Assembly (NCBI GenBank): GCA_965217135.1
Contig: OZ244249.1
Coordinates: 4,464,001-4,528,000, forward strand
Origin: HXMU1420-2 sp017643305
GTDB lineage: Bacteria; Pseudomonadota; Alphaproteobacteria; Rhodobacterales; Rhodobacteraceae
Direction of reading: 5' to 3'
Length of the DNA stretch: 64,000 bases
The notes under the pieces are model-generated. The model searched no databases, was not told where the DNA came from, and worked only from the letters and a program-made list of their open reading frames with translations. A program made the position numbers and the translations under genes. This document shows positions 1 to 9,080 of this stretch, piece after piece. Each line of letters opens with the position of its first letter. Position 1 is the first letter of the stretch.

Positions 1-870
1 GGCTGTGACCCACTGGTGGCACTGCAGATGGCCACGATCAACACGGCTACGCATTTCGGGCTAGAGCGTGAGATTGGGTCGGTCACGCCAGGACGACGGG
101 CAGACATCATCCTGACCTCGGATCTCAAAACGCTGCCAATAGAATCTGTTTTTGCGCGGGGCCATCTGGTAGCGCAGAATGGCAAATGTCTGGTGGATTG
201 CCCACATTACTCGTGGCCGGATACTGCGCGGCAGACCGTTCATCTGGGCCATACGCTGACCGCCAAAGACTTTGAGATTGCCGCTCCGGAAGGTGCGAAC
301 TCTGTCCGGGCAAACGTGATTGGCGTGGTCGAAAACCAAGCGCCAACCAAAGCGCTGAAGGCGGATCTTGCGGTGCAAAATGGCTTGATAGAGCCTAATA
401 ATGACATCGCTCTGATCGCCTTGGTCGAACGACATCGCGCCACGGGCGGGGTGATCAATGCGTTTGTATCCGGCTTTGGGTATACCGGGCAGATGGCTAT
501 GGCCTCCACCGTTGCGCATGATAGCCACCATATGATCGTTGTAGGCACGGACCGGGCGCAGATGGCGCTGGCCGCCAACCGGCTGGCCGAGGTTGGCGGA
601 GGCATGACCCTGTTTAAGGACGGTGAAGAGATGGCCATGGTCGAACTGCCCATCGCCGGGCTTATGTCCGATCAGCCCGCCGCAGAGGTTGCCGCCAAAG
701 CCGACCGGCTGATCGAGGCAATGCACGCCTGTGGCTGTACGCTGAACAATGCCAATATGCAGCATTCACTGCTGGCGCTGGTGGTTATCCCGGAACTGCG
801 CATTTCTGATCTGGGCCTGATCGATGTCCGGTCTTTTGAAAAAGTCCCGCTGTTCGAGCCGCTGACATGA
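1..870 (+). CDS. ade: Adenine deaminase, C-terminal part (left end outside window)
   Basis: This is the C-terminal ~289 residues of adenine deaminase, which converts adenine to hypoxanthine and ammonia in purine salvage. The reading frame is open from the first base (GCDPLVALQMAT...), so the true start lies outside the window. The amidohydrolase C-terminal end (GSVTPGRRADIIL) is followed by the adenine-deaminase-specific C-terminal domain with its AHDSHHMIVVGTD segment. The stop overlaps the start of the AMP nucleosidase gene by 4 bp (ATGA), so the two are translationally coupled and form a purine salvage operon. Identification rests on family motifs; the metal-binding N-terminal half is not visible. 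Confidence 0.88.
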   Translation, partial: GCDPLVALQMATINTATHFGLEREIGSVTPGRRADIILTSDLKTLPIESVFARGHLVAQNGKCLVDCPHYSWPDTARQTVHLGHTLTAKDFEIAAPEGANSVRANVIGVVENQAPTKALKADLAVQNGLIEPNNDIALIALVERHRATGGVINAFVSGFGYTGQMAMASTVAHDSHHMIVVGTDRAQMALAANRLAEVGGGMTLFKDGEEMAMVELPIAGLMSDQPAAEVAAKADRLIEAMHACGCTLNNANMQHSLLALVVIPELRISDLGLIDVRSFEKVPLFEPLT

Positions 871-2330
871 CCGCCATACTGACCCCTGACCAGCCAGAAC
901 CGGAGACCTTTACCGACGCCGCCGCCGCCGTCGACCGTTTGAAGCAGCTTTATTCCAACGCCATCAGGTTTCTGGGCAACAAGTTCGGCGAGGTTCTGGA
1001 AAACGGCCCACCAGCACAACGGATCCGCGCATGTTACCCGGAAATCCAGCTGACAACCTCCAGCTACGCGCAGGTCGATAGCCGGTTGAGCTTTGGCCAC
1101 GTCGCAACCCCCGGCACGCACAGCACTACGGTCACGCGGCCAGATCTGTTCCAGGACTACCTGACCCAGCAGATTGAGCTGTTGGTCCGCAATCACGGAC
1201 AGCCGGTGACCATTGGTACCTCCACCACTCCGATCCCTGTGCATTTCGCCGTGGCGGGGAACCCGGATGTTTCTGTGCCGCATGCGGGAGCCACGCAGTT
1301 CATCCTGCGCGACACGTTCGATGTCCCGGACCTGAGCACTACCAATGACGATATCGTCAATGGTCTGGTCGATGGGTCCAATGGCACTGGGCCACTTGCT
1401 TTGTTCACCGCCCAGCGCATCGACTATTCGCTGGCCCGGCTGAGTCACTATACGGCCACTGACCCCGACCATTTCCAGAACCACGTTCTATTCACAAACT
1501 ACCAGTTCTACGTCGACGAATTCGAAGTTTACGCGCGGGCGCAACTGGCCGACGAAAACAGTGGCTATTCCAGCTTTGTCGCGCCGGGCAACAAGGAAAT
1601 CTTCAGGCCGGACGATGCGTTGCTGACGCTCGAAAAGACGCCACAGATGCCGACCTATCACCTGAAACGACCCGGCCAAGGAGGTATTACGCTGGTTAAC
1701 ATCGGTGTCGGGCCATCAAACGCGAAAACCGCCACCGACCATATCGCCGTGCTGCGGCCGCATGCATGGTTGATGCTGGGCCATTGCGCCGGGCTGCGGA
1801 ACACGCAGGAACTGGGTGACTATGTGCTGGCCCACGCCTATCTGCGCGAAGACAAGGTGCTGGATGATGATCTGCCCGTCTGGGTCCCGATCCCGGCGCT
1901 GGCCGAAGTGCAGATCGCGCTGGAACAGGCAGTGGCGAAAGAAACCCAACTCGACGGGTATGACCTGAAGCGCGTGATGCGCACGGGCACCGTGGCCAGC
2001 GTGGACAACCGCAACTGGGAACTACGCGACCAGTCAGGCCCAGTTCAGCGGCTGAGCCAATCGCGCGCCGTTGCATTAGATATGGAAAGCGCGACTATCG
2101 CCGCCAATGGGTTCCGGTTCCGGGTGCCCTACGGCACGTTGCTATGCGTTTCGGATAAACCATTGCATGGCGAACTGAAGCTGCCAGGCATGGCTTCGGA
2201 CTTCTACAACACCCAGGTTCGACGCCATCTGGCCATCGGAATTCGCGCGATGGAGACGCTTCGAAACATGCCTTTGGAGCGTCTACACAGCCGGAAACTG
2301 AGGTCTTTCGACGAAACAGCCTTTCTTTAA
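867..2330 (+). CDS. amn: AMP nucleosidase
   Basis: The 487-residue protein matches the normal length of AMP nucleosidase, which splits AMP into adenine and ribose 5-phosphate in the cytoplasm. The N-terminal AMP nucleosidase-specific domain is followed by the nucleoside phosphorylase fold from about residue 280 (LVNIGVGPSNAKTATDHI, MLGHCAGLRNTQELGDYVL). The segment ALDMESATIAANG holds the conserved Met-Glu of the PNP superfamily, and LLCVSDKPLHGELKLPG follows. It overlaps the adenine deaminase gene by 4 bp. Adenine released here is the substrate of the upstream deaminase, so the pair can channel AMP to hypoxanthine. Confidence 0.92.
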   Translation: MTAILTPDQPEPETFTDAAAAVDRLKQLYSNAIRFLGNKFGEVLENGPPAQRIRACYPEIQLTTSSYAQVDSRLSFGHVATPGTHSTTVTRPDLFQDYLTQQIELLVRNHGQPVTIGTSTTPIPVHFAVAGNPDVSVPHAGATQFILRDTFDVPDLSTTNDDIVNGLVDGSNGTGPLALFTAQRIDYSLARLSHYTATDPDHFQNHVLFTNYQFYVDEFEVYARAQLADENSGYSSFVAPGNKEIFRPDDALLTLEKTPQMPTYHLKRPGQGGITLVNIGVGPSNAKTATDHIAVLRPHAWLMLGHCAGLRNTQELGDYVLAHAYLREDKVLDDDLPVWVPIPALAEVQIALEQAVAKETQLDGYDLKRVMRTGTVASVDNRNWELRDQSGPVQRLSQSRAVALDMESATIAANGFRFRVPYGTLLCVSDKPLHGELKLPGMASDFYNTQVRRHLAIGIRAMETLRNMPLERLHSRKLRSFDETAFL

Positions 2331-2460
2331 GGGCAAAAAACCGCAGATTTTGCCCGTTTTCCCCTTGTAAAAAGCCACTATTCATTGTGTTCCTACTCTA
2401 CATAGCGTTATCATCGCGAAATGAGGCCCAATAATTCGGGCAGATGAAGGAGACCATGAA

Positions 2461-2748
2461 ATGGCAAAACCGATGACCAAGACCCAACTCGTTGCCGCTC
2501 TGGCCGAAGAAATGGGCACTGACAAGAAATCCGCTGGCGCGGCTCTGGAGGCTGTTTCTGCCATCATCACCCGCGAAGTGTCCGGTGGCGGTGCCGTGAC
2601 CCTGCCGAACGTCGGCAAGATCTACTGCCGTGAACGCCCCGAGCGTCAGGTGCGTAACCCGGCAACTGGTGAAACCTTCACCAAGGAAGCAGACAAGGTC
2701 GTCAAGATGACGATCGCGAAAGCGCTGAAGGACAGCGTGAACGCCTGA
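2461..2748 (+). CDS. hup: DNA-binding protein HU
   Basis: This 95-residue nucleoid protein of the HU/IHF family binds and bends DNA without strong sequence preference. The start is the ATG at 2461, 8 nt after an AAGGAG ribosome-binding site; an ATG at 2456 is out of frame. The helical N-terminus (MTKTQLVAALAEEMGTDKKS) leads to the beta-arm region with CRERPERQVRNPATGE, where the RNPATGE tip motif is diagnostic of HU/IHF. It stands alone with its own terminator hairpin at 2773-2794. The HU isoform (alpha or beta type) cannot be assigned from this sequence alone. Confidence 0.92.
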   Translation: MAKPMTKTQLVAALAEEMGTDKKSAGAALEAVSAIITREVSGGGAVTLPNVGKIYCRERPERQVRNPATGETFTKEADKVVKMTIAKALKDSVNA

Positions 2749-2772
2749 TCCGCAAAGTTACCTCGTAAGGAG

Positions 2773-2799
2773 GAGCCGCCGGTTTCGGCGGCTCTTTCA
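2773..2799 (+). terminator. Rho-independent-type terminator after the HU gene
   Basis: GAGCCGCC at 2773-2780 pairs perfectly with GGCGGCTC at 2787-2794 around a 6-nt loop, followed by TTTC and a second TTTT slightly further on. It lies 25 bp after the HU stop codon. The T-run is short, so termination may be partial. Confidence 0.7.
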
Positions 2800-2883
2800 C
2801 GTTTTGGGACCTGCGCATGTGCCTTTGCGCAACGCGCCCGGAACCTTCTGCCCCAAAAGTGTTATAGTTTGGGGGAGGTTCTC

Positions 2884-3066
2884 ATGGCACAGGCAGTTAG
2901 GATCAGTGGTGTCTTTTTCTGGGCCAAGAACCCGAAGGCGCTGAGCGACCGGTACAAGACCCGCCTAAAACTAGACTGTGAAATTGGCCGTTTTGCACGG
3001 ATCCGGGACCGCGACGGCAACCCCCTGGAGCTTTGGGAACCTACCGAACCTGCAGCCACCCTCTGA
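2884..3066 (+). pseudogene. Internally deleted VOC (glyoxalase) family protein
   Basis: A 60-residue frame begins at ATG 2884 behind a GGGGGAGG ribosome-binding site. Its N-terminus (ISGVFFWAKNPKALSDRYKT) is the first beta-alpha unit of a VOC/glyoxalase domain. It jumps directly to the final strand motif (GRFARIRDRDGNPLELWEP). A complete VOC domain needs about 115-125 residues, so roughly 60 central residues are missing while the frame stays open. The remaining piece holds only one potential metal ligand region and could not form a full module. It is most likely a decayed gene; a functional mini-protein is less likely. No partner gene is suggested by the neighbours. Confidence 0.6.
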
Positions 3067-3144
3067 ATGCGGAAGCCTGTTTCCCGCCTTGCAACTCTGA
3101 AACGTTTACGAGAGGGTTTCGCCACAGAATTTCAAAGGACACTC

Positions 3145-4014
3145 ATGGACCTGCGCGCCATCCTCATGGGCCTGGCATTCGCCTTTATCTGGTCGTCTGC
3201 CTTCACATCTGCACGGATCATCGTGGCCGATGCGCCGCCGCTGTATTCGCTGGCGCTGCGGTTCCTGTTGTCGGGTCTTTTGGGCGTGGCGATTGCCCGG
3301 TTCATGGGCCAAAGTTGGCGGCTGACGCGGCAGCAATGGTATCTGACCATTCTGTTTGGGGTCTGCCAGAACGCGCTGTATCTGGGGCTCAATTTCGTGG
3401 CCATGCAAACGGTGGAGGCAGGATTGGCCGCCATCACCGCGTCCACCATGCCTTTGCTGGTGGCCGTTGCAACCTGGGCGTTTTTTGGTCAATCCCTGCG
3501 ACCGCTGGGCATAACCGGGTTGGTAGCCGGGTTCTGCGGGGTAGCGTTGATCATGGGATCGCGCCTTAACGCAGGTATTGATCTGTACGGTCTGGCACTT
3601 TGCGGGATCGGGGTGCTGGCGCTGACCTTTGCCACACTTGCAGTGCGTGGGGCCACCTCGGGCGGCAATTTCATGATGATCGTGGGGCTGCAAATGCTGG
3701 TGGGCAGCGCCGTGCTGTTTGTCGCTGCAGCCTTTCTGGAAACCCCGACCGCCACGTTCAGCTGGCCACTGGTCATGGCATTTCTCTACACCACGCTGTT
3801 TCCTGGTCTGCTGGCCACCTACATCTGGTTTTTGTTGCTGGATCGCATTGGCGCGATCCGCGCGGCCACGTTCCATTTCCTCAACCCCGTGTTCGGCGTG
3901 GCTATTGCAGCCGTGTTGCTGGGCGAACGGTTGGGGCCGCTGGACCTGTTGGGCGTTGCGATTGTGACGGCGGGCATCCTGGCAGTTCAGCTGTCCCGCC
4001 AGAAAGCAGACTAA
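3145..4014 (+). CDS. EamA/DMT-superfamily transporter
   Basis: The 289-residue integral membrane protein has about ten predicted transmembrane segments in two EamA repeats. The first repeat starts at the N-terminus (ILMGLAFAFIWSSAFTSARI) and the second near residue 155. These proteins usually export amino acids or other small metabolites; the substrate here cannot be read from the sequence. The ATG at 3145 is preferred over the upstream in-frame ATG at 3067 because the hydrophobic first helix begins just after it and AAAGGAC sits upstream. The 3' end overlaps the convergent MBL hydrolase gene by 4 bp. Confidence 0.85.
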   Translation: MDLRAILMGLAFAFIWSSAFTSARIIVADAPPLYSLALRFLLSGLLGVAIARFMGQSWRLTRQQWYLTILFGVCQNALYLGLNFVAMQTVEAGLAAITASTMPLLVAVATWAFFGQSLRPLGITGLVAGFCGVALIMGSRLNAGIDLYGLALCGIGVLALTFATLAVRGATSGGNFMMIVGLQMLVGSAVLFVAAAFLETPTATFSWPLVMAFLYTTLFPGLLATYIWFLLLDRIGAIRAATFHFLNPVFGVAIAAVLLGERLGPLDLLGVAIVTAGILAVQLSRQKAD

Positions 4015-4862
4015 ACGCTGCCTTCCCAGCGAAAGGCATCACCTTCTGCCACCACATGCCCGATGGATGGCAGTTTGAAATGCGTGCCCAGCACTACGCT
4101 GCGTGTATCCGCCGCCGTTTCCAGCAACCGCCACCGTGAGGCGACGGCCTGTTCCGCGTCTTCGTCAAACTGAAACTGCCATTCTGGATGCCAGCACTGC
4201 GCTGTTGTGTGAATCGCGTCACCAGTGATCAGCGCAGCGCGCCCACCGCTTTCTATCTGTACGGAAACATGCCCCGGCGTATGGCCCGGCGTTGGCACTA
4301 GCGTGATGTAATCGCCCAACATGTGCCCGGCGCTAACCTTCTCTGCCTGTCCCGCTTCGATCACTGGCAGTACGCTTTCTGTGTACATGTCGGTGGCGCG
4401 TTCGCGTTGTAATTCTTCGTCATCTGCAGGCAGCAGGTATTTGGCTTTGGGAAAGGTCGGCACCCACCGACCCTCTACCAGCATGGTGTTCCAGCCCACG
4501 TGATCCACATGCAGATGGGTGCACATCACGTAATCCACATCCTCCCTCGTGACCCCGGCAGCCGCCAGCGCGGACAGGAAGCGTGTATCAGACCGTTGGT
4601 GCCAATCCTTGATGCTGTTGTTTGTTTTATCATTGCCGACGCAGCTGTCGACGAGGATCACATGCGTTGGCGTTTTCAGCAGAAACCCCTGCACCGGCAG
4701 GATCAACCGCCCGCTGTCAGGGCAGAGCCCGCCTGGCATGTGACGCTCAATGATCTCCGCCACTGCCGGCCCGGCATTGGGAAACAGACGTTCCGGCGTG
4801 AGGAACGGGCCGTTCAATTCCAGTATACGCCAGACTTCCACTTCGCCGATTTGACACAGCAC
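4011..4862 (-). CDS. MBL-fold metallo-hydrolase
   Basis: The 283-residue soluble enzyme has the metallo-beta-lactamase fold. The metal-binding HxHxDH motif is present as MCTHLHVDHVGWN, with downstream LVPTPGHTPGHVS and ALITGDAIH supplying the further His and Asp ligands. It resembles the AHL-lactonase/quorum-quenching and N-acyl hydrolase branches, but the substrate is not assignable. The chosen start is GTG 4862 behind GGGAAAGGAAAC. Longer in-frame starts up to 5042 would run across the divergent msrB promoter and add residues not typical of the family. Confidence 0.78.
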   Translation of the reverse strand: MLCQIGEVEVWRILELNGPFLTPERLFPNAGPAVAEIIERHMPGGLCPDSGRLILPVQGFLLKTPTHVILVDSCVGNDKTNNSIKDWHQRSDTRFLSALAAAGVTREDVDYVMCTHLHVDHVGWNTMLVEGRWVPTFPKAKYLLPADDEELQRERATDMYTESVLPVIEAGQAEKVSAGHMLGDYITLVPTPGHTPGHVSVQIESGGRAALITGDAIHTTAQCWHPEWQFQFDEDAEQAVASRWRLLETAADTRSVVLGTHFKLPSIGHVVAEGDAFRWEGSV

Positions 4863-5010
4863 GCTGTTTCCTTTCCCAATATCCGTCACTGACCGTATCA
4901 GGCGGGTGCCAACCCGCAACAGCCGATCACACCCTTGCGATGCAGGCGAAAATCCCCTTTCATTCCGCTTGGTTCGGCCCACATTACATTCAACCGGATC
5001 CGAGGTGCCC

Positions 5011-5460
5011 ATGACGCAATACTTCAAAGACCCCAACGCCATCGCCGCCCTGTCGCCTGAGGAATTTTACGTGACCCAGAATTCTGGCACGGAACGGCCC
5101 GGCACAGGCAAGCTGCTCTATAACAAGGACCCCGGCATCTACGTGGATATCGTATCGGGGGAACCACTGTTTGCGTCATCGGACAAGTACGAAAGCGGCT
5201 GCGGCTGGCCCAGCTTTACCAAGACGATTGAGCCAGCGAATGTGGCCGAACTGGAAGACCGCACACTGGGTATGATCCGGACCGAGGTCCGGTCATCCCA
5301 CGGCGACAGCCATCTTGGCCACGTGTTCCCCGATGGGCCGCGGGACCGCGGCGGGCTGCGTTACTGCATCAATTCCGCGTCGCTCCGGTTTGTCCATCGT
5401 GATGACATGGAAGCCGAAGGATACAGCGCGTATATCGACCAGGTGGAGGATGTAACATGA
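5011..5460 (+). CDS. msrB: Peptide-methionine (R)-S-oxide reductase MsrB
   Basis: The 149-residue protein reduces the R-epimer of methionine sulfoxide in proteins. Typical blocks are SGTERPGTGKLLYN, ESGCGWPSFTKTI, HGDSHLGHVFPDGP and the catalytic-Cys motif RYCINSASLRF. The usual zinc CxxC pairs are absent, placing it in the non-zinc subgroup. ATG 5011 matches the normal family N-terminus. The stop overlaps the msrA start by 4 bp (ATGA), so the R- and S-specific repair enzymes are co-translated. Confidence 0.9.
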   Translation: MTQYFKDPNAIAALSPEEFYVTQNSGTERPGTGKLLYNKDPGIYVDIVSGEPLFASSDKYESGCGWPSFTKTIEPANVAELEDRTLGMIRTEVRSSHGDSHLGHVFPDGPRDRGGLRYCINSASLRFVHRDDMEAEGYSAYIDQVEDVT

Positions 5461-5969
5461 GTGATCTCAAAAGGGCCGTTTTAGCTGGCGGATGTTTCTG
5501 GGGCATGCAGGACCTGATCCGCAAGCTGCCAGGCGTGACAGACACCACCGTCGGCTATACAGGCGGCAACGTGCCAAACGCGACCTACCGCAATCACGGC
5601 ACCCATGCCGAAGGGATCGAGATCTGGTTTGACCCTTCCAAGATCAGCTATCGGCAGTTGTTGGAGTTCTTTTTTCAGATCCACGACCCGACCACCGTAA
5701 ACCGACAGGGAAATGACGTTGGACTCAGCTACCGGTCAGCCATTTACTATCTGGACGAAGACCAGAAACAAGTGGCCGAAGACACCATTGCCGATGTAAA
5801 CGCTTCTAGCATCTGGCCCGGCAAGGTTGTGACCGAGCTGGAGCCTGTGGGCGAATTCTGGAAGGCCGAACCGGAACACCAGGATTATCTGGAGCGTATT
5901 CCGAACGGTTACACCTGCCATTTCCCACGCCTCGACTGGGTCCTGCCAAAACGCGACGCTGCGGAATAA
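5457..5969 (+). CDS. msrA: Peptide-methionine (S)-S-oxide reductase MsrA
   Basis: The 170-residue protein repairs the S-epimer of methionine sulfoxide. The catalytic GCFWG motif (AGGCFWGMQDLI) begins near residue 11. The family blocks VGYTGG, TYRNHGTHAEGIEIWFDP and DPTTVNRQGNDVGLSYRSAI follow. It is the second gene of the msrBA operon, overlapping msrB by 4 bp, and converges on the hydantoinase-family gene. Confidence 0.92.
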   Translation: MSDLKRAVLAGGCFWGMQDLIRKLPGVTDTTVGYTGGNVPNATYRNHGTHAEGIEIWFDPSKISYRQLLEFFFQIHDPTTVNRQGNDVGLSYRSAIYYLDEDQKQVAEDTIADVNASSIWPGKVVTELEPVGEFWKAEPEHQDYLERIPNGYTCHFPRLDWVLPKRDAAE

Positions 5970-5971
5970 GC

Positions 5972-7975
5972 TCAGTCGACTGCAACGCGCGGGCGGCCGC
6001 TGGCCTCTACGGTCACGTGGCCCTCGACGAACATCTCGCGCGTCTCGATGACCGTGCTGCGCAGGTCACGGGTCACGTTGACCTCTATATCGGCGGCGCC
6101 TGCACCGGCCGCTGCAGCGCGCGCCTCTTCGATCAAGACGGCTTCGACCCGGGTCAGGGCTGCATCAAGCGCCGTGAAATCCTCCGGCCCGCCCGGCAAA
6201 TGCACACGGTAGCGTCCCTCGGAAGGCGTTGTGACTGTCCCGCTGCGTCGTGTGATCACACGGCCGGCCACCGCACCAATTGCATTTGCCACACCCGCAT
6301 GCGTGGGTAGGATCATACGGGTGTTCAGAATCTCCCCTACGGGCGGGTAATAGGTTGCAGCGGATGCGCCCAGCCCGATCACCGGCAAATTCAACCCTGC
6401 GGACAGACGCAAAATATCTGCGTGCCCCTGCAATCCCTGTTCGATCAGAACATGACGGGCGAGGTCTGAAGGGTCATCCGTGAAGGCCCGATCTTCGTCA
6501 AAACCAGTCTCTAATAAGGTCACAACTGTCTGCTTACGAAGTTGGTCAATGATCATCTTTGCCAAGTGAACCACGTCCGGAGCCACCCTATTCCCCGAAC
6601 CAACCCGACGACGAGAAAAAAGCGCCAGCGCCATATGGGCAGCGTCCGCATCCCATTCGTCTGACAAGCCCAGGACATGAGCCGCGTCGGAGGGCGTAAT
6701 CGTAGCAATTTGGATGAGCCCCCGATCCCGTAGTCGCCCCAGTGCGCCCAACTCCACCCGGTTTCTCAGAACCGCGCCCAGCGGGTGCAAATCAGCGCCA
6801 ATCCTGTCAATTAGAGTCTGTTCCCGCGTATCCAATCCCGAAAGCATCGCGCCCATTGTGGCCCGCACGAACCGTCCATCATGTTCGCCGGGCATCGGCT
6901 CGTTCAATTGCCGCTCCAGCACTTCCCGCACCTCGCCCGGCGCCTCCTGTGCAATCAACGACACTGGGAGCACCCGGCGCGGTCCCAGCGTAATCCCACC
7001 TGAAAGCCCACTGGTGTTAAGATGCACCTCACTGTCCCCACCCAGCCCGGTTGTCCGCATCGCGACCGCCTCCACCATCGTGCGGAAACCACCCACAAAA
7101 GCGCCGTCAGGGTCGATTTTGGGCTTACCAGCTCGGATCAAGGCTACATCAGTCGTCGTCCCACCAATATCTGACACGAGGGCATCGGTTTGGCCCGTCA
7201 GCCACCGCGCACCCACGATACTAGCCGCAGGCCCACTCAGGATGGTTTCGATCGGTCGTGTCCGGGCCTGCGCGGTGGACATCAACGCGCCGTCCCCACG
7301 CACCACCATCAGCGGCGCATCAATACCCAGATCGCGCAACCGCTGCTCTGCCCGGCCAATCAATGCATCGATCATGCCAACAAGCCGCGCATTCAAGACC
7401 GCTGTCACCGCCCTTTTCGGCCCGTTCAGCCGGGATGACAAGTGATGCGAGCAGGTGGTTGGCAACCCGGTGGCATCCCGTACCAACACCGCGATTTCCA
7501 GCTCATGCGCCGGGTTTCGTGTGGCAAAGCGGCCAGCAATGGCAAATCCTGTAACCTGTTCTGAAACAGAGTCTATGAACGCAGAAACAGCCTCTCTATC
7601 CAGCTGTTTTGCCTCACCTCCGGAATGGCTGTGCCCACCTTCTGCGAACAGAACCGGATCGCCTTTGAGCGCCTCGCGCAAGCCTTGCCGGTTCAGGTCC
7701 GAGTCCTTGAACCCCGCACAGATCAGCGCTACGCGCCCACCCTGCCCTTCGACAAGCGCATTGGTGGCAAGCGTGGTGGACAGCGCGGCCATTGCCACAG
7801 CCTCGGGCGCGATCTTGGCCGATGCCAAAACCGCCTCCACCGCGCGACCAACACCAATCGCCAGATCCTGCCGCGTCGTCAGCGACTTGGCCGAGGCCAA
7901 AACCGTTGCATCATCTTCGATCAAAACCGCGTCGGTGTAGGTCCCACCCGTGTCGATCCCCAGCGTTATCGCCAT
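5972..7975 (-). CDS. Hydantoinase/oxoprolinase family protein (HyuA type)
   Basis: The 667-residue protein matches the HyuA/5-oxoprolinase A family of ATP-dependent cyclic-amide hydrolases. It has the N-terminal ASKHA nucleotide-binding signature GIDTGGTYTDAVLI and a second phosphate-binding block DIGGTTTDVALI about 270 residues in. LNTSGLSGGITLGPRRVLP lies in the central region. No HyuB partner gene is adjacent, although many such enzymes need one, so the substrate is open. The gene starts 4 bp after the end of queG and is probably co-transcribed with it. Confidence 0.83.
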   Translation of the reverse strand: MAITLGIDTGGTYTDAVLIEDDATVLASAKSLTTRQDLAIGVGRAVEAVLASAKIAPEAVAMAALSTTLATNALVEGQGGRVALICAGFKDSDLNRQGLREALKGDPVLFAEGGHSHSGGEAKQLDREAVSAFIDSVSEQVTGFAIAGRFATRNPAHELEIAVLVRDATGLPTTCSHHLSSRLNGPKRAVTAVLNARLVGMIDALIGRAEQRLRDLGIDAPLMVVRGDGALMSTAQARTRPIETILSGPAASIVGARWLTGQTDALVSDIGGTTTDVALIRAGKPKIDPDGAFVGGFRTMVEAVAMRTTGLGGDSEVHLNTSGLSGGITLGPRRVLPVSLIAQEAPGEVREVLERQLNEPMPGEHDGRFVRATMGAMLSGLDTREQTLIDRIGADLHPLGAVLRNRVELGALGRLRDRGLIQIATITPSDAAHVLGLSDEWDADAAHMALALFSRRRVGSGNRVAPDVVHLAKMIIDQLRKQTVVTLLETGFDEDRAFTDDPSDLARHVLIEQGLQGHADILRLSAGLNLPVIGLGASAATYYPPVGEILNTRMILPTHAGVANAIGAVAGRVITRRSGTVTTPSEGRYRVHLPGGPEDFTALDAALTRVEAVLIEEARAAAAGAGAADIEVNVTRDLRSTVIETREMFVEGHVTVEASGRPRVAVD

Positions 7976-7979
7976 CCAC

Positions 7980-9014
7980 TCACCCCGTCAGTTGCGCGCA
8001 GGCCCAGGATGCAGCCTCCGCCACGGTTGGATCCGGGTCATCCGTAAGACCTTGCGCAACGGGAAATAGAGATTTTAGACCCGAATTTCCAATCGCATAC
8101 AGCACATTGCGCACAAACCTGTCTCGCCCGATCCGCTTGATCGGAGACCCCGAAAACTTCGCCCGGAACCCCGCATCATCCAGCGCTGCCAGACCCGCTA
8201 GATCCGGCCCTGCCAGATCATCCCGCGCAAGGTACCGCACATCCGACGGACTCACGGCGAATTTGTTCCAGGGGCACACAGCCAGACAATCGTCGCAGCC
8301 ATAAATCCGGTTGCCCATCTTCGCCCGCAGATCTTTGGGCACCGGGCCTTTGTGTTCGATTGTCAGATAGGAAATGCAGCGCCGCGCATCCAACTTGTAG
8401 GGCGCAGGAAAGGCATCGGTTGGGCAGATGTCCAGACAGGCTCGACACGATCCGCAATGGTCAATTTCGGCAGTATCTGGCTCCAGCTGTAATGTGGTAA
8501 AAATAGACCCTAAAAAGGCCCAGTTTCCCCAATCCCGGCTCACTAAATTGGTATGTTTACCCTGCCATCCCAGCCCGGCAGCCTGGCCCAGTGCCTTTTC
8601 CGACACTGGTGCCGTGTCCACAAACACCTTGATCTCGCCCCCCGCTTCTTCGATCAACCACCGCCCCAGCCGCTTTAACCGCTTCTTGACCACATCATGA
8701 TAATCACGGTTCTGGGCATATACGCTGATCGCGCCTCGGTCAGGTTGGCTCAACACCGCCAAGGGATCATGGTCCGGCGCATAGCTTTCAGCCAGCATAA
8801 GCACCGATTGTGCTTCCGGCCACAACGCCGCCGGGCTGCCGCGCCAATGCACCCGTTCAGCAAGCCATCCCATTTGACCGTGGTAGCCCGCCTCCAAAAA
8901 AGCGTCCAAGCGCTTCATCACCCGCGGCACGGCATCCGGGCGGCACACCCGCGCCGCCACGAAGCCTTCTTCGAGGGCGCGAGTCACCAGCCTCTGTTTC
9001 AGATCGCCGCTCAT
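7980..9014 (-). CDS. queG: Epoxyqueuosine reductase QueG
   Basis: The 344-residue enzyme carries out the last step of queuosine tRNA modification, reducing epoxyqueuosine to queuosine with cobalamin and two [4Fe-4S] clusters. The clusters are bound by CGSCRACLDICPTDAF and YGCDDCLAVCPWNKF. The N-terminal half (SVLMLAESYAPDHDP, DTAPVSEKALGQAAGLGW) is the cobalamin-binding domain. Length and both Cys motifs fit QueG well. It precedes the hydantoinase-like gene in the same direction. Confidence 0.92.
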   Translation of the reverse strand: MSGDLKQRLVTRALEEGFVAARVCRPDAVPRVMKRLDAFLEAGYHGQMGWLAERVHWRGSPAALWPEAQSVLMLAESYAPDHDPLAVLSQPDRGAISVYAQNRDYHDVVKKRLKRLGRWLIEEAGGEIKVFVDTAPVSEKALGQAAGLGWQGKHTNLVSRDWGNWAFLGSIFTTLQLEPDTAEIDHCGSCRACLDICPTDAFPAPYKLDARRCISYLTIEHKGPVPKDLRAKMGNRIYGCDDCLAVCPWNKFAVSPSDVRYLARDDLAGPDLAGLAALDDAGFRAKFSGSPIKRIGRDRFVRNVLYAIGNSGLKSLFPVAQGLTDDPDPTVAEAASWACAQLTG

Positions 9015-9080
9015 GGCTTCTTCTGTTTGAAAATACCTCGGGAGTGCAAGGGGGGAAGGGCCCCCAAAACCCGATCGAAA

